Assembly (NCBI GenBank): GCA_036852015.1
Contig: JAANDG010000318.1
Span: 1-64,000, forward strand
Source of the DNA: Pelodera strongyloides
Lineage: Eukaryota > Nematoda > Chromadorea > Rhabditida > Rhabditidae
Length of the DNA stretch: 64,000 bases
Direction: 5' to 3'
The position numbers and the translations under genes are program-made. This document shows positions 1 to 11,900 of this stretch, piece by piece. The notes below the pieces were generated by a model. That model was not told where the DNA came from and did not search any database. It worked only from the letters and a program-made list of their open reading frames with translations. The stretch's first letter is position 1; each line of letters opens with the position of its first letter.

Positions 1-119
1 CTTTGAAAATCATTTTCTTTTAAATGGGAAACTTTTAACAATTTTTGTTGTTGTTTCCTTAATGAGGAACACACATTCTATTAATACAGCTTAACTTCAA
101 AAAGGGCATACATATTCCC

Positions 120-885
120 TTTAAGGCCCCACCCAGGTCCAAAATAATAAAATTTGCTGAAACTTCTCCACAATATGTTTGTGATGATGCTGGATCCAAA
201 AAAGTGGTTCATATTCAATTTTGAGCCAATTGGGGCCATTTAGGTCCCATGTCCAAACTTATAAAATTCGCTGACACTTCTACACAGTGTATAATTTATA
301 ACACTGGTAGTCATTAAGTATGTTATTTCAGGTGTTAAGGCTAATAGGACTTATTCTGGCCAACTTATGACAAAAGCTCGTAGGTAACAAGATGCACGAT
401 TCAGAGAGGGAATGCATTTACAAACGGGGATATTCCGCGGCGACTTGGTCCCAGAAATGGTAGATTGGGTCGGGGATTCCTCCGAATTGTGTTCTCCAGA
501 AAAATTCGGACATGTAGTCGCGGTATCTGACGTTGTTGATGCCGTATTTATGAGCACCAGTGTTAGAAATTATACATTGTGGAGAAGTTGCGACACATTT
601 TATAATTTTGGACCTGATTGGGCCCCATTTGGCTCAAAATTGAATATGAACCACTTTTTTGGATCCAGCATCATCGCAAACATATTGTGGAGAAGTTTCA
701 GCGGATTTTATAATTTTGGACCTGGGACCTAATTGGGCCTTAACGGGGCCCAATGGCACTGAGACCCACAATGAACCACTTTTTCGGACTCAGCATCATC
801 GCTAGCCTATTCGGGAACAGTTTTAGAAAATTTCAGAAAAAAAAATTATTGGGGTTGCACAAGTTCAATAGTACCCAAATTTTTA
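120..885. mobile_element. Partial copy of a long-inverted-repeat element (family of 15511-16415)
   Basis: Bases 120-310 (with GCTGAAACTTCTCCACAATA and GGATCCAAAAAAGTGGTTCA) recur in reverse complement at about 575-735, forming a foldback. The right end, up to GTTCAATAGTACC at 885, matches the right end of the intact copy at 15511-16415. The matching left terminal repeat is missing: 1-115 is unrelated, so this copy is truncated or rearranged. The loop at about 351-560 carries a segment also conserved in the other copy. No transposase is encoded. Confidence 0.8.
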
Positions 886-928
886 TTATCCCTAATCTAC
901 TATTATATAAACGAGTAAGGAAATCGTG

Positions 929-1775
929 TCCGTCCGCTTTTGAGCTGTGCACGTTCCTCAACTAATAATGATGATGAAAATCGACCGTAGCCAATGACCC
1001 GGGTTGGTTACTAAATTTATTTATTAAAAGTTATCTTATGGAAAATTAATCGATAAGCAATTAAAATCAATAATAATAAGTTAATGCTTGGGGAGGTGCG
1101 AAAATCAAAGCGCGCGCCCGCTTCCAAAACCTATTCTACCATCTTCCCCGTGAGAAACTAGCAGCGATAAGTACAATTAGTTTTTTTCTAAGACGCCAAT
1201 TTCGGAAGATATAGCTTGAAACGTGGCAAAGTGGCGACTTTGACAAGGAGGATGTTTTTGAAGGGAAACAAAATAGAGGCACGATGAAAAGAGCGCGAAA
1301 GAGCATCATATTTGGAGAGAATTCGAGAAAGAGAAGGAAAGGAGAGAGTAAGCAAATGTGTCCGTCGCTTTTGCGCTGTGCACGTTCCTCAACTAATAAT
1401 GATGATGGAATTCGACCTTAGCCAATAGCCCGGGTCGGTTACTAAATTTATTTATTATAAGTTATATTATGGAAAATTAATCGATAAACAATCAAAATCA
1501 ATAATAATAAGTTAATGCTTGGGGAGGTGTGAAAATCAAAACGTGCGCGCGCTCCCAAAACCTATTCTACCATCTTCCCCGTGAGAAACTAGCAGCGATA
1601 AGTACCATTAGTTTTTTTCTAAGACACCAATTTCGGAAGGTATAGCTTAAAACGTGGCAAAGTTGCCGAACTTTGACAAGAGAGGGTGGTTTATGAAGGT
1701 AAACAAAAATAGAGGCACGATGAACAGAGCGCGAAAGAGCATCGTATTTGGAGAGAATTCGAGAAAGAGAAGGAG
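929..1775. repeat. Tandem direct duplication, unit about 423 bp, with a diverged third copy
   Basis: The segment starting near 929 (GTCCGTCCGCTTTTGAGCTG) is repeated from about 1352 with few differences, including an AATAATAATAAGTTAATGCT motif and a stretch rich in GAGA. A more diverged relative occurs at about 2031-2290, sharing the motifs for GTGCCCGTTCCT, GACCGTAGCCAATG and ACCTTCCCCGTG. No open reading frame is maintained across the units, so this is treated as noncoding repeat. Confidence 0.85.
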
Positions 1776-2389
1776 AGAAGGGGAGACGAGAGAAAGTGAA
1801 AATCTATAATTAAATTATTAGCTAATTTCGGATTTCCTTCATGCTTTAAGAGATCGTTACGTATGTTGAGCGTACAGTTAGAACGTCGACCCGTATTCGT
1901 TGTCCTACTGTAAGCAAGTATGTCCCAGTATCAGTGTCTCCGTATATCTGAGTAGGTTTCTATGAAAATTGTTATCTGCCACGGCATTTTCCATATACAT
2001 TTTTATGATCTACTATTATACAGAGAGTAAGAGCAAGAACAGGTCTGTAAGTTTTACACTGTGCCCGTTCCTAAACTAAAACAGTTAGGTGAAATGGGAC
2101 CGTAGCCAATGTACCAGATTGGTGAATAAATTTATTGATCAATATTTATTACGAATAAAAGATCGATAAATACACAATTGAGTATTGAAATCAATAATTA
2201 TTGGTTAAGGCAATGCAAAAATCGGGCGCGCCGGCTTTTGCAAACCACCCTACCACCTTCCCCGTGTCAATCTATATCAGCGTCATCAGCGATTTCGATT
2301 AGAATTGTTGCGAAACGGGCGATAGTAAAGTTTATTTACCAGAAGTTTATTTACCAGAATATTTCGGACATGTCTATTGTGTGGTGAGA

Positions 2390-3480
2390 AGGATAATTCG
2401 GAATCGGAGCGGCCGGGGAAGGGGACCACGGCGAATCGGGCAACTTAACCATAATATTTGTTTACCGGCATAAGTAAATTAGGACAAGTTTAATGATGTT
2501 AGGCGGGATAAATCGGAATCGTGGCACCGGGGAACTTAACCATAATATTTGTTTACCGGCATAAGTAAATTAGGACAAGTTTAATGATGTTAGGCGGGAT
2601 AAATCGGAATCGTGGCACCAAATTAACTATGAAGTTTATTGTACTCGGGCAACTTAACCATGATATTTATTTACGGACAAGTTTATTGTGTGGTAAGAAG
2701 TTTATTTACTAGAATATTTCGGACATGTTTATTGTGTGGTAAGAAGGATAATTCGGAACCGGAGCAGCCGGGGAAGGGGACCACGGCGAATCGGGCAACT
2801 TAACCATGATATTTATTTACCGGCATAATTAGGACAAGTTTAATAGTGTTGCGCGGGATAAATCGGAATCGTGGCACCGGGGCAGGGGACTACGGCGAAT
2901 CGGGCTAAATTAACTATGAAGTTTATTTACCAGAATATTTCGGACATGTTTATTGTGTGGTGAGAAGGATAATTCGGAATCGGAGCAGCCGGGGAAGGGG
3001 ACCACGGCGAATCGGGCAACTTAACCATATATTTATTTACCGGCATAATTAGGACAAGTTTAATAGTGTTGCGCGGAATAAATCGGAATCGTGGCAGCCG
3101 GGGAAGGGGACCACGGCGAATCGGGCCAAAGTAACCATGAAGTTTATTTACCGGGATAATTCGGACATGTTTATTGTGTGGAGAGAAGGATAATTCGAAA
3201 TCGGAGCATCCGGGGAAGGGGACCACGGCGAATCGGGCAACTTAACCATGATATTTATTTACCGGCAGAATTAGGACAAGTTTAATAGTGTTGTGCGGGA
3301 TAAATCGGAATCGTGGCAGTCAGGGAAGGGGACCACGGCGAATCGGGCAACTTAACCATGATGTTTTTCACCGGTATAATTAGGACATGATTAATGGTGT
3401 TGCGCTAGATAAGTCGGACCGAGAAGGGGACCACGGTGAATCCGGCAAATTAACCATGTGGTTTATGCACCGGCATATTT
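2390..3480. repeat. Satellite-like tandem array, unit about 110 bp
   Basis: Diverged units carry the cores GGGGACCACGGCGAATCGGG, AACTTAACCATGATATTTAT and ACCGGCATAATTAGGACAAG. The GACCACGG core recurs near 2425, 2779, 3000, 3109, 3220, 3330 and 3429, giving a period of about 110 bp or its double. One subblock around 2440-2625 is an almost exact 96-bp direct repeat. Short ORFs on either strand here only reflect the periodicity. Confidence 0.85.
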
Positions 3481-4291
3481 GGAACTTTTTTTAGTGTTGT
3501 TGTACGTCTTAGATAGGCACCGGACTGTCAGGGCAGACAGGAAAAACGAGAAACGGGTTTCAGCGTCACATAACGTTTACTGCGAGAATAACTCGTGAAC
3601 AGAAGAGTTGGTTAAAGCGAGGACCCTGCCCAATGTAACAACCACCGAGTTTATACTCCGGCACATTCTCAGTAAATGTTAGCTCAGTAGCAAACAGGCA
3701 ACAGGGCATGCTTCAACTGTTCTAAGGCTTTGCAACATGAGGCAGAAACCTGATAAATATAGCTATACGGAGAGAGCGGCCGAAGGCCTCTCAAAGGGTG
3801 CGAGGAGGAGCGGCCGAAGGCCGCGACGACGAGCACGTGTTGCGCGGGTCGGAGCGGCCGAAGGCCGCGACGACCCGAGCCCAGGAGCCAGGCGCGCGAT
3901 AGCGCGCCTGGCGACTGGTAGAAAATAAAGAAACAAAAAAAAACAGATACAATTTAAGGTGAACCGACCCCTTTATGTCTGAATGGGATCTTTCGCTCTT
4001 TTTCGCATATGCTAAAGCGTGACATAAATACTATATGACTACAATACCTCTATCCCATCGTAGTTACTTTTGTGTGTGGAATAGTAGTAAAATAATTTAA
4101 GTAGCGTTCTCTTCCCTTTGGCATTTTGCTTTTGTTTTGGATCCCTTTTAGATTTAGGCACTAAAGTCTGGCTACAGTGTCCATATCCATAACCAGTCAG
4201 CAATCCCTACATTAAATATCTCTTAGTAACTGATGTCTAACTACAATAACCAGTCAATATAGCAAATAAACAATGTTCTCTCTTATTACAG
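3481..4291. other. Stretch without a supported gene; GC-rich hairpin cluster at 3770-3905
   Basis: Positions 3770-3905 contain three copies of a self-complementary GCGGCCGAAGGCCGC-type motif, followed by GGCGCGCGATAGCGCGCC, so the strand can form a row of GC hairpins. This is far above the GC content of the flanks. The remainder is AT-rich with no exon-like sequence, although an upstream exon of the gene at 4292 may be hidden here. Confidence 0.6.
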
Positions 4292-6249
4292 TATCCATTC
4301 GTGTCCTCCGTGTGATCGGGGAATCGGCGATTGGTACTTGAAGGACGTGGAGAGGAGAAAGAAGCAATTTCGGACCTACCACGAGTTGCAACAAAGGGGC
4401 GTTGTCCAGGTGAGTTGGTCATGCGGCTGGCTATTTCTTGAAGTTGATGTGTGCAACGATTGACTTGTATGAGCATTGAGCAACCTCCACCGCGGTCCGC
4501 GACCCCTTGGCCCTTAAACTTGTATGAGCAACCTCCACCGCGGTCCGCGACCCCTTGGCCCTTAAACTTGTATGAGCAACCTCCACCGCGGTCCGCGACC
4601 CCTTGGCCCTTAAACTTGTATGAGCAACCTCCACCGCGGTCCGCGACCCCTTGGCCCTTAAACTTGTATGAGCAACCTCCACCGCGGTCCGCGACCCTTG
4701 GCCCTTAAACTTGTATGAGCAACCTCCACCGCGGTCCGCGACCCCTTGGCCCTTAAACTTGTATGAGCAACCTCCACCGCGGTCCGCGACCCCTTGGCCC
4801 TTAAACTTGTATGAGCAACCTCCACCGCGGTCCGCGACCCCTTGGCCCTTAAACTTGTATGAGCAACCTCCACCGCGGTCCGCGACCCCTTGGCCCTTAA
4901 ACTTGTATGAGCAACCTCCACCGCGGTCCGCGACCCCTTGGCCCTTAAACTTGTATGAGCAACCTCCACCGCGGTCCGCGACCCCTTGGCCCTTAAACTT
5001 GTATGAGCAACCTCCACCGCGGTCCGCGACCCCTTGGCCCTTAAACTTGTATGAGCAACCTCCACCGCGGTCCGCGACCCCTTGGCCCTTAAACTTGTAT
5101 GAGCAACCTCCACCGCGGTCCGCGACCCCTTGGCCCTTAAACTTGTATGAGCAACCTCCACCGCGGTCCGCGACCCCTTGGCCCTTAAACTTGTATGAGC
5201 AACCTCCACCGCGGTCCGCGACCCCTTGGCCCTTAAACTTGTATGAGCAACCTCCACCGCGGTCCGCGACCCCTTGGCCCTTAAACTTTGAGTCCAGCCC
5301 TGCGGCCTTCGAACCAGGCAAAATCAAGAATAGTGCCTAAACGCGGCTATTCGTAACGAGTAATGTAACGACAGTTTTATATATCTCTTTTTGCTTGTAT
5401 TCTATATTTTGTTTCCTCTTTTTCTTAGGAACTCTCCGTGATTGGGATAGATAGGGCGATACTTGAGTTGAGATCCCAACCCAAAGAACATAAAACACAA
5501 TTGTTGTTTTTATGTGTGTTTACCGTTTGTCATATATTTATATTGTTTGGCAGGAAGGCGTGTCGAAGGTTTGTAATGCTCTACACACGATGAACCTCTA
5601 TAAGGAGATCAACAAGAAACCGGTTTATATGGTAAAAGTGACCAAGAAGATGTCTTCAAAGGTGGGATAATTAGGGGTAATTGTTTTCAAAAAAATGGGG
5701 TGAACAGATAAGCCCAGTAATAAATATCGTAGAATATCGCACCTTTATTTATCTTTTCTCCTCCGCAGTAGTTTTTCGGGAGTGTATTTCATTGCGTTAT
5801 TCTTATTCTTGTGAAGACGAGAAATTTTTCAAATGTAAATCGGTGTGTATACTCTGCTATTCTGTGTACACTGTGTAGATCCATTCTTAAATAAATGAGC
5901 TCTGGAGCACGCTCAAGTTGCGTAAGCTATTTATTTTATGTATTATCGATGGATATATTTGGGAGTTTAGGGCAAGCCAAAGTTTGTTGCCGAGGACAAG
6001 AAAGTGAGGAAGTTTCTGAGGGAGAACGATGTTCGTTTCAAGGTTTGTTCCGCAAGCTTACAAGCTAGGCTTATGTTAACCCTATTTTCTTGTTTGTCAA
6101 TTATTTCATTCCGTTCGTTTTGTGTAATTTCATCTCTCTCGCGACAATGCGTTCTTTCAAAGAATCTAAAAAACATAAGTATACCCCTTGCTCCTTGTTG
6201 GGTGTAGGCTGTAATGTATAACAACGGTTACAACGCCGCGAAACTCTGA
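4292..6249 (+). CDS. Unrecognised multi-exon gene, last four exons
   Basis: Four exons join in one reading phase: 4292-4409 (after TTACAG), 5554-5661 (after GGCAG), 5971-6042 (after TTTAG) and 6208-6249 (after TGTAG, ending in TGA). Each is followed by a GT donor. They encode about 112 residues: an acidic/basic helical start (GIGDWYLKDVERRKKQFRTY), a basic middle (KKPVYMVKVTKKMSSK), then KFVAEDKKVRKFLREND and a C-terminus ending NNGYNAAKL. The first exon begins in mid-codon, so upstream exons are missing. I do not recognise the family. The lysine-rich composition would suit an RNA- or ribosome-associated protein, but that is a guess. The 48-bp minisatellite lies in the first intron. Confidence 0.6.
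4478..5290. repeat. 48-bp minisatellite, 17 near-identical copies, inside an intron
   Basis: The unit contains GAGCAACCTCCACCGCGGTC and CCCCTTGGCCCTTAAAC and repeats every 48 bp from 4478 to the last copy at 5245. One copy, near 4695, has lost a single C. Copies are otherwise almost identical, pointing to recent expansion. Because 48 is a multiple of three, several frames stay open on both strands (for example EQPPPRSATPWPLNLY on +). The array lies between two well-supported exons (4409 and 5554), so it is taken as intronic. Confidence 0.95.
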
Positions 6250-7835
6250 TTGTGCTCTGCGAAAAAAATGTTACTTGCACGTGCACCTCGCACCAGATCC
6301 TTGCGACTGCACTGACTGAACACCCTACGCTAAGGTCTGGTGAATATTAGATGATACCGCCGCGCACCCTCTTATTATAATTTTGGCATTTTGTCACAGT
6401 CGGTGAAGACACGTCTACCTTTGACCGCGCGAAATTTTCGCGCCAGTCTTTCACCGCGCACCACCCGAGCTTCATCAGTGCAGTAAAACGTATCCGTGCT
6501 TAGAATGTCCATGCTCGCGGATTTGGAGTGTCCAGTGTCCATGTATGACTTACAAAAAAAAAAACAGAAAATACAATACTCATAATTATACTTGATCTAA
6601 AAAAGCTATTTATAAAATAAATTATACGTCATGAAGATGTGTGATAATGTGATAAATCTTTACTCTTCAAAAATTCAGCTTTAGGTTCCGTCGCACGAAA
6701 TCTGAAATGTCGTGAACCTGCAACTGGGGACTTGAGGCAAGAAAAGAAGTTCTACGACCGGTTGCTGGTGCCAGAACCGTTTATTTTTTTAGGTCAGTAA
6801 CTCTCATTTTTAAAGCGGTACAACAGCCGGTTTTTGAAACAGATTTTGGATAACTGAATTTCCATCTATCGTATGCAAATGAGTATAATTAGAATAAAAA
6901 ATCGAGCTTACTTTGCGTAAATGCATAGGATTGCAGTCGTCCATCATGCGTTTCAAATAATGGCCGTTATACTGAAGTTTTGCGAGTTACCGATAGTGTA
7001 AGTGTATGTGTATATATGTACATTTTCTTGGGACTTCTAGTTGGGATGTATATTTGTTGTTATTTTGAACTTCTATTTAAAACAGAGTACGTAAGTACGC
7101 GAAACGCAGAGTGCACATAAGCAAGGAAAGAAACTGTATGCATCTCTACGTTTTGTTTTGGTTTTGTATTCTCTTTTTCGCATTGAATAGTTTAGTGTCT
7201 ACATAGTTTCGAGAATTTTTATTGTTTGATATTTGATCAGAATTTTTACTTCAGCATTTTAGTATGTACAATTTGTTGCATTTATGGTTGCTCAGCCTGC
7301 TGTTGATTTTACGTGCAAGAAATTGTATGCTTTAGTTCTTTTAGTGTTTTGATAGACGAAAGTTCTATATGTTCACTTGCTTCTTAGATTTCTGTCAGGT
7401 TTGTTGTTTTTTCTTTTTGTAATTTTTTTCTACGCATGTTTTAATGTTCTGTTAGAAAATAGCCTGTCAAAAAAACGGGTGGTCCCAGGTGTGGCGCCCA
7501 AGTTTCCTAACTGGGTGGATGACATTTCACGGGATACGTTGCATGGTACATGGTACTTTTTATTTGAACTGCAGTTATTTTCGGCATGAAAATTTTTTCA
7601 TGCACCTTTTAGCGATTAGTTTCCCTTTTGTTTTTTTCAGATCACGTATACGGTATTCTGCTTCTTTCTACTGTCATCGTTATGTTTTCACTTTTTTTTT
7701 GCACACTGCGTTGTTTTATTCTCTACGCATTGCACATCGTTGTTTTGGTGTATAACAAAGTTGTTTTCGTATTATCTTTATTGTTTAATATTATCGTCCA
7801 TCTAATTGTAAATATATATTTTGGATGGATGTTAC

Positions 7836-7933
7836 CATCCAAAGGTGTCGTTAGCTTCTTCGACGATGGCACGACAACGGTGGAATATTTCTTGGATGCG
7901 TTGCTGGTCGTCTGGGCCTCCTTTTTTGAGGAC
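7836..7933 (-). CDS. Possible isolated exon, perhaps a CHK-kinase C-terminal fragment
   Basis: On the minus strand a TTGCAG acceptor at 7934 is followed by an open segment containing GGPDDQQRIQEIFHRCRAIV and EEANDTFG, then a GTAACA donor. The amphipathic helical composition would fit the C-terminal tail of a CHK/DUF1679 protein, and the complete CHK gene lies just upstream on the same strand. It could be an alternative last exon or the remains of a duplicated copy. There is no neighbouring exon that I can join to it. Confidence 0.3.
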
Positions 7934-7983
7934 CTGCAAGGAGGTGGTGTAACTTCAGAAGTTGCGGAACTGATTAGAGCTCT

Positions 7984-8103
7984 TGAGGCCATATTCACTG
8001 CTCCAATTCCATCGGGGAAATAGTCCCGGGAGACAGAAAATAGCATTCTAATGTGAGAGACGCAGAGAAAAAGATGGGGAATTGAGTGGTGAATATGGCC
8101 TCA
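7984..8103. mobile_element. 120-bp inverted-repeat element (TGAGGCCATATTCAC ends)
   Basis: It starts TGAGGCCATATTCAC and ends with the reverse complement GTGAATATGGCCTCA. The interior has GGGGAAATAGTCCCGGGAGA and GTGAGAGACGCAGA. A second copy with one decayed end is at 32694-32818, and 34285-34405 has related ends. This is a non-autonomous element family with no coding capacity. Confidence 0.8.
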
Positions 8104-8711
8104 GAACCCCCTTCTTTCCATTTTCCAGCTCAGTTTATTGGAATCCTAGGATAGGAAAGTAATAATAACCGTGATACTACCTACATCAGGTTGGAATTAC
8201 TTGATTTACTGACGACGAGGATGGTCAGATTTATGAATGTAGTGATAATTATCCTGGGGGAAGGGATAGTAATGAACTCACCGACGAGTTAGCCCACATA
8301 CCAGCTGCGAAGATGGTCATAGCGGCGGTATAGGAAAGACATTTTTTAATCTCTTCCTGAAATGGTACCGGTTAGGGAGTTACGGATTCGCAACGCGCTT
8401 GCGCAGCACAGGGTCAACTTTGTCTGTGCGCTCAATTGGTCCCACTTTTTGTGTGGGCCGCTACTCCTTGGCGCACGCCGGTTATGGTTTACGGTTTATC
8501 GCGAAAAGTTCCAAGTTTGACTAGGATTCGGTTTGCGTAGGTGTGCGCGCGGTCGAAACGGTTTTGAATAAAATAAGTGTGTGATTTAGTATGTCAATAG
8601 GCAACTTTTTTTGTAGAATATTTCGTAGAATGAAAATAAAAACGAATTGATAGAGGGAAGGAAAGATAAGCACAGTGTGCATGTGTTACTGTAAAAGTAA
8701 CTTTTTTTTAA

Positions 8712-8914
8712 AATAAATTCGTTAGTAACCGCGCGCGCGATATTAATGGTTTGTAATAATAATAATACATGTTTATTGGATCAACGAGTCTTAGGAACAA
8801 AGAAGAAAGCTCTTGGGGTAGTTGCTGTGAGCTCGTAAACCAAAAGGTACCCTAAGATGTTGGTGCGGTTTTGAATAAATTCGTTAGTAACCGCGCGCGC
8901 GATATTAATGGTTT
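8712..8914. repeat. 41-bp exact direct repeat, one copy inside the CHK gene's last exon
   Basis: The same 41 bases (containing TTCGTTAGTAACCGCGCGCG and ending ATATTAATGGTTT) occur at 8712-8752 and 8874-8914. The second copy is within the last coding exon of the CHK gene; the first lies just beyond its stop codon and AATAAA. This suggests a local duplication that involved the 3' end of the gene. Confidence 0.9.
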
Positions 8915-11900
8915 CATAATCGCTTCTAATACTTACATCCAGACGTTCTTTTGTAAATGGAATAGTCTTTCCGTGTTTTTCGAGTTGTTCACTCAATTCT
9001 TTGTAGTAATAGTCGAATAGTGGAGTTGTGAGACGGTGTCGCCTTTCCACGGGAATGCAAGTGGCCAGAACTCTGAGCAGATCTTCGGTCTGGAATGATA
9101 TTTACTTGTATTACGCATTTAACTCATAAGGTGGCCTGTTATTTTTTTACTCTTCAAGAGCGTGCAAAAGTGTGGCATGTTCCGCAGAGGTCCTGAGCAG
9201 CAGGCGCTGAGCTTCAGGAACTGCTCAAGCGGTAAACGCGACAAATAATAAACTATTGTAATAGCCAAATTTACCCTAAAAAACTGAGAAAAAGTCCCAA
9301 TTACTCAAGTACTGACTAATTTCTGTAAATAAGAAATAGGCCTTACCAAAAGTGACTTGTGGGCCAGAGCCCAGTCAACGATGCCTGCGATTTGGTCGCC
9401 TCTCCAGAGGATCTGAGGACCCCATAGATCACCATGGGCCAGAACACTTAGAGGATCTGTAAAAAGAGAAGTATTCTCACCTACACGGTTTGTTCACCAC
9501 AGTGATTGTGGGTAGCTTCGTTCTCATACTCCCAGGCCCGCGCACCCCCATGGTGCAGTCTCATGGTATATGAGACTTCTCATGAGACATGAAACGTTAC
9601 ATGGTTTTCAGTTTTCAAGCTACTAATGATGGAACTTTTTCCTTGAGTTATTCTGCGAAGAACGTACTCTAGCTCCAAGTGCACCCACGTCCTGATGGAA
9701 CTAAATGGTGAACTCAGAAATAGTGGTTAGTCTCAATTTATCACTCTGGTTTCGAAATTGTTGGCTAAAAACCACAAAAAAGGAACCCACAATCCTTGCC
9801 CGCATTGTACATGTCCAGATACCAGTTGGTCTTTGTGAAATGTTCACGGAACGTTCCTATACAGGCGAAGTAGTCGGGTAGTGCCTGAATATCGGTTTAC
9901 GCACTTTAGCTTTCTTGCGGGCCGAATGTGGCGCTCTCAGTTATCCTGCGAACGGTTGGCGTAGTTTCCACGGGCAAGCTTGCGCGCCATTTCATTGCTG
10001 CGCGCCTGCTTGGGTTCAGTGCAGCCGCTCCTTGATACGGTAATGCTAGAGTCTGGATTTGGATAAGGCTAACCTCGTGCAATTGCTGCGCGACTCCGTC
10101 GACCAATATCGGAAAATGCTTGGCGCAGTTGAGCGTATCCTGAAATTTATTGAACATGTCTTACAATTTGGACGGAACAGATTGTTGGACACATCTAGGA
10201 CACATCTACTCCTGCTCTGTTTACTGTGTTTCAGCTGTTATAAGAAGGGACTGAGTTTGTTGAGTACTGTGGTAAGGGTATGGAGGTTCCTTAGCTATGA
10301 TCTAGAATCTCGATATAAAATTACTCACCTGTTCTATGAATCCACTATTCTCAAAGCCTTTTTCTAAAAATGAAATGACCTGGAGTTTGACGATTTCGTC
10401 AGTGATAGCGTAGAGCTAAATCATAAATTGTTGGGATTTTTTGCGAAAATTAATTTCAGTTTGATTGAGACACTGTCATCATGCATATGGTCTACGTTAC
10501 CAAATATGGTTATGGCTACCACTGTTTATTCGAGAAGATTAACTATGCACTGTTGTTCTGCACGCAAGGTATTAACACTTCGGTTAAAGAGATATCCCGG
10601 CCGGTTTTTGAAACGCATCGTGGACAACTGAATTCTAACGTATTTATGCTAATTTGTTCGAATTTAGCTCTATTTTTTTATTCTAATTTATGGTCATTTG
10701 CATAAGCTGCATAAGAATGCTGGTGTACTCGATGTATTTCAAAAGCCGGCCAATGAAATATGTTTTACGAGAAAATCTAGATAAGGGCTCGATCACTGTA
10801 ATGGAATCCCCTCAGCATCAGCATTCACACAGGAAGAAACTATTCACCTGTTTCTCTGAAAATCCTTCGACGACGTCTACAATTGTGGTGTTATCGAGGT
10901 CTTCCATAACAATAATCGGATGCGATGTACCGATCTGCTCACAGTGATAGACTTTTGGGGCTCGGAGATTATACTTTGGATCTAAAAGTGAAAATTGAGA
11001 CTCTTTTTTATCGTCTCTACCTGCTTGTTCGACCCTTTAAGATAGTACAAAGGTATTATTTTATATTGTTTCACTTTATATCACATATTGTAGTGATGCT
11101 TACTTTGGACTTTGACTATAGTAATCTTACAATACATTAATTATCCTTACGATCTAATTGGCGTTCAACTCACCTTTATCTCACAACTCACTACAGTAAC
11201 CTTGCCGTATACTGAATACTTTGATGAGGCTTACTGAGTTTTCACTCACATTTCTGAATTGCACTGTACGCGTTGACCTCAGTACGGTGCATAATCTGAA
11301 TAATCTGTTCTCCGTATTCACTTCCCATACTCTTCCCCGCTTCGGACGATTCTTTCCATGCTTCTGTTGCCACGGCGCAATTCGGAATCTAAAATTTTTT
11401 TCAGAAGCCTTATTTGCGAGTGTTAGTGTACAGAGACCTAGCCTATAAACTGGTATTGTGCTATATACGATGTGCATGGCTCATGTAAACTTTCTCGCCA
11501 AAATAAGAAAATCGTAGAATAGGTATGGAGAATAGAAATATCATATTAAAGTATAAAAATATTGTTTATCTCGCGAGCCTGACCCCTTAAATGACGGCAT
11601 TTCTTATTTAGGCTTTACCTTTACAATCACCGTCTTCGGAACTTTATCCGAATGTGCTTGTAAATGAAGTCGTCTTATGATAGACATGTATCCTTGGGCA
11701 TCAGCACCGAGCTCGCTAACCTAAATTTCTATTCGTTATCGAGATTAATATGTCTGGCTGTGGGAGAACGTTGTCCTAGCCTTCCACCGCTTCTTCACCA
11801 CGCTTAGAAACGTATCCGAATTTTTTCCTATAAGTTCTACTAGTTCTTCAAAGAATGGATCTTGCTGTAGCTCGTACAAATTTGATTTCATGAAAGTTTA

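Larger units (their letters stand above)
6250..8780. other. Intergenic stretch with element remnants and two weak exon candidates
   Basis: At 6810 a TTAAAGCGG start with CAGCCGGTTTTTGAAAC marks one end of a TTAA-type element; the other end near 6961 is degenerate. On the + strand 7454-7541 reads as a possible exon (VVPGVAPKFPNWVDDISRD) after TGTTAG and before a GT, but I cannot link it to a gene. The rest is T-rich with no supported coding sequence apart from the minus-strand candidate at 7836-7933. Confidence 0.45.

Noticed and set aside
4431..5340. Long repeat-protein ORFs on both strands over the 48-bp array
   Set aside because: The unit length is a multiple of three, so frames stay open by default. 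One copy has a 1-bp deletion, and exons on both sides splice over the array.
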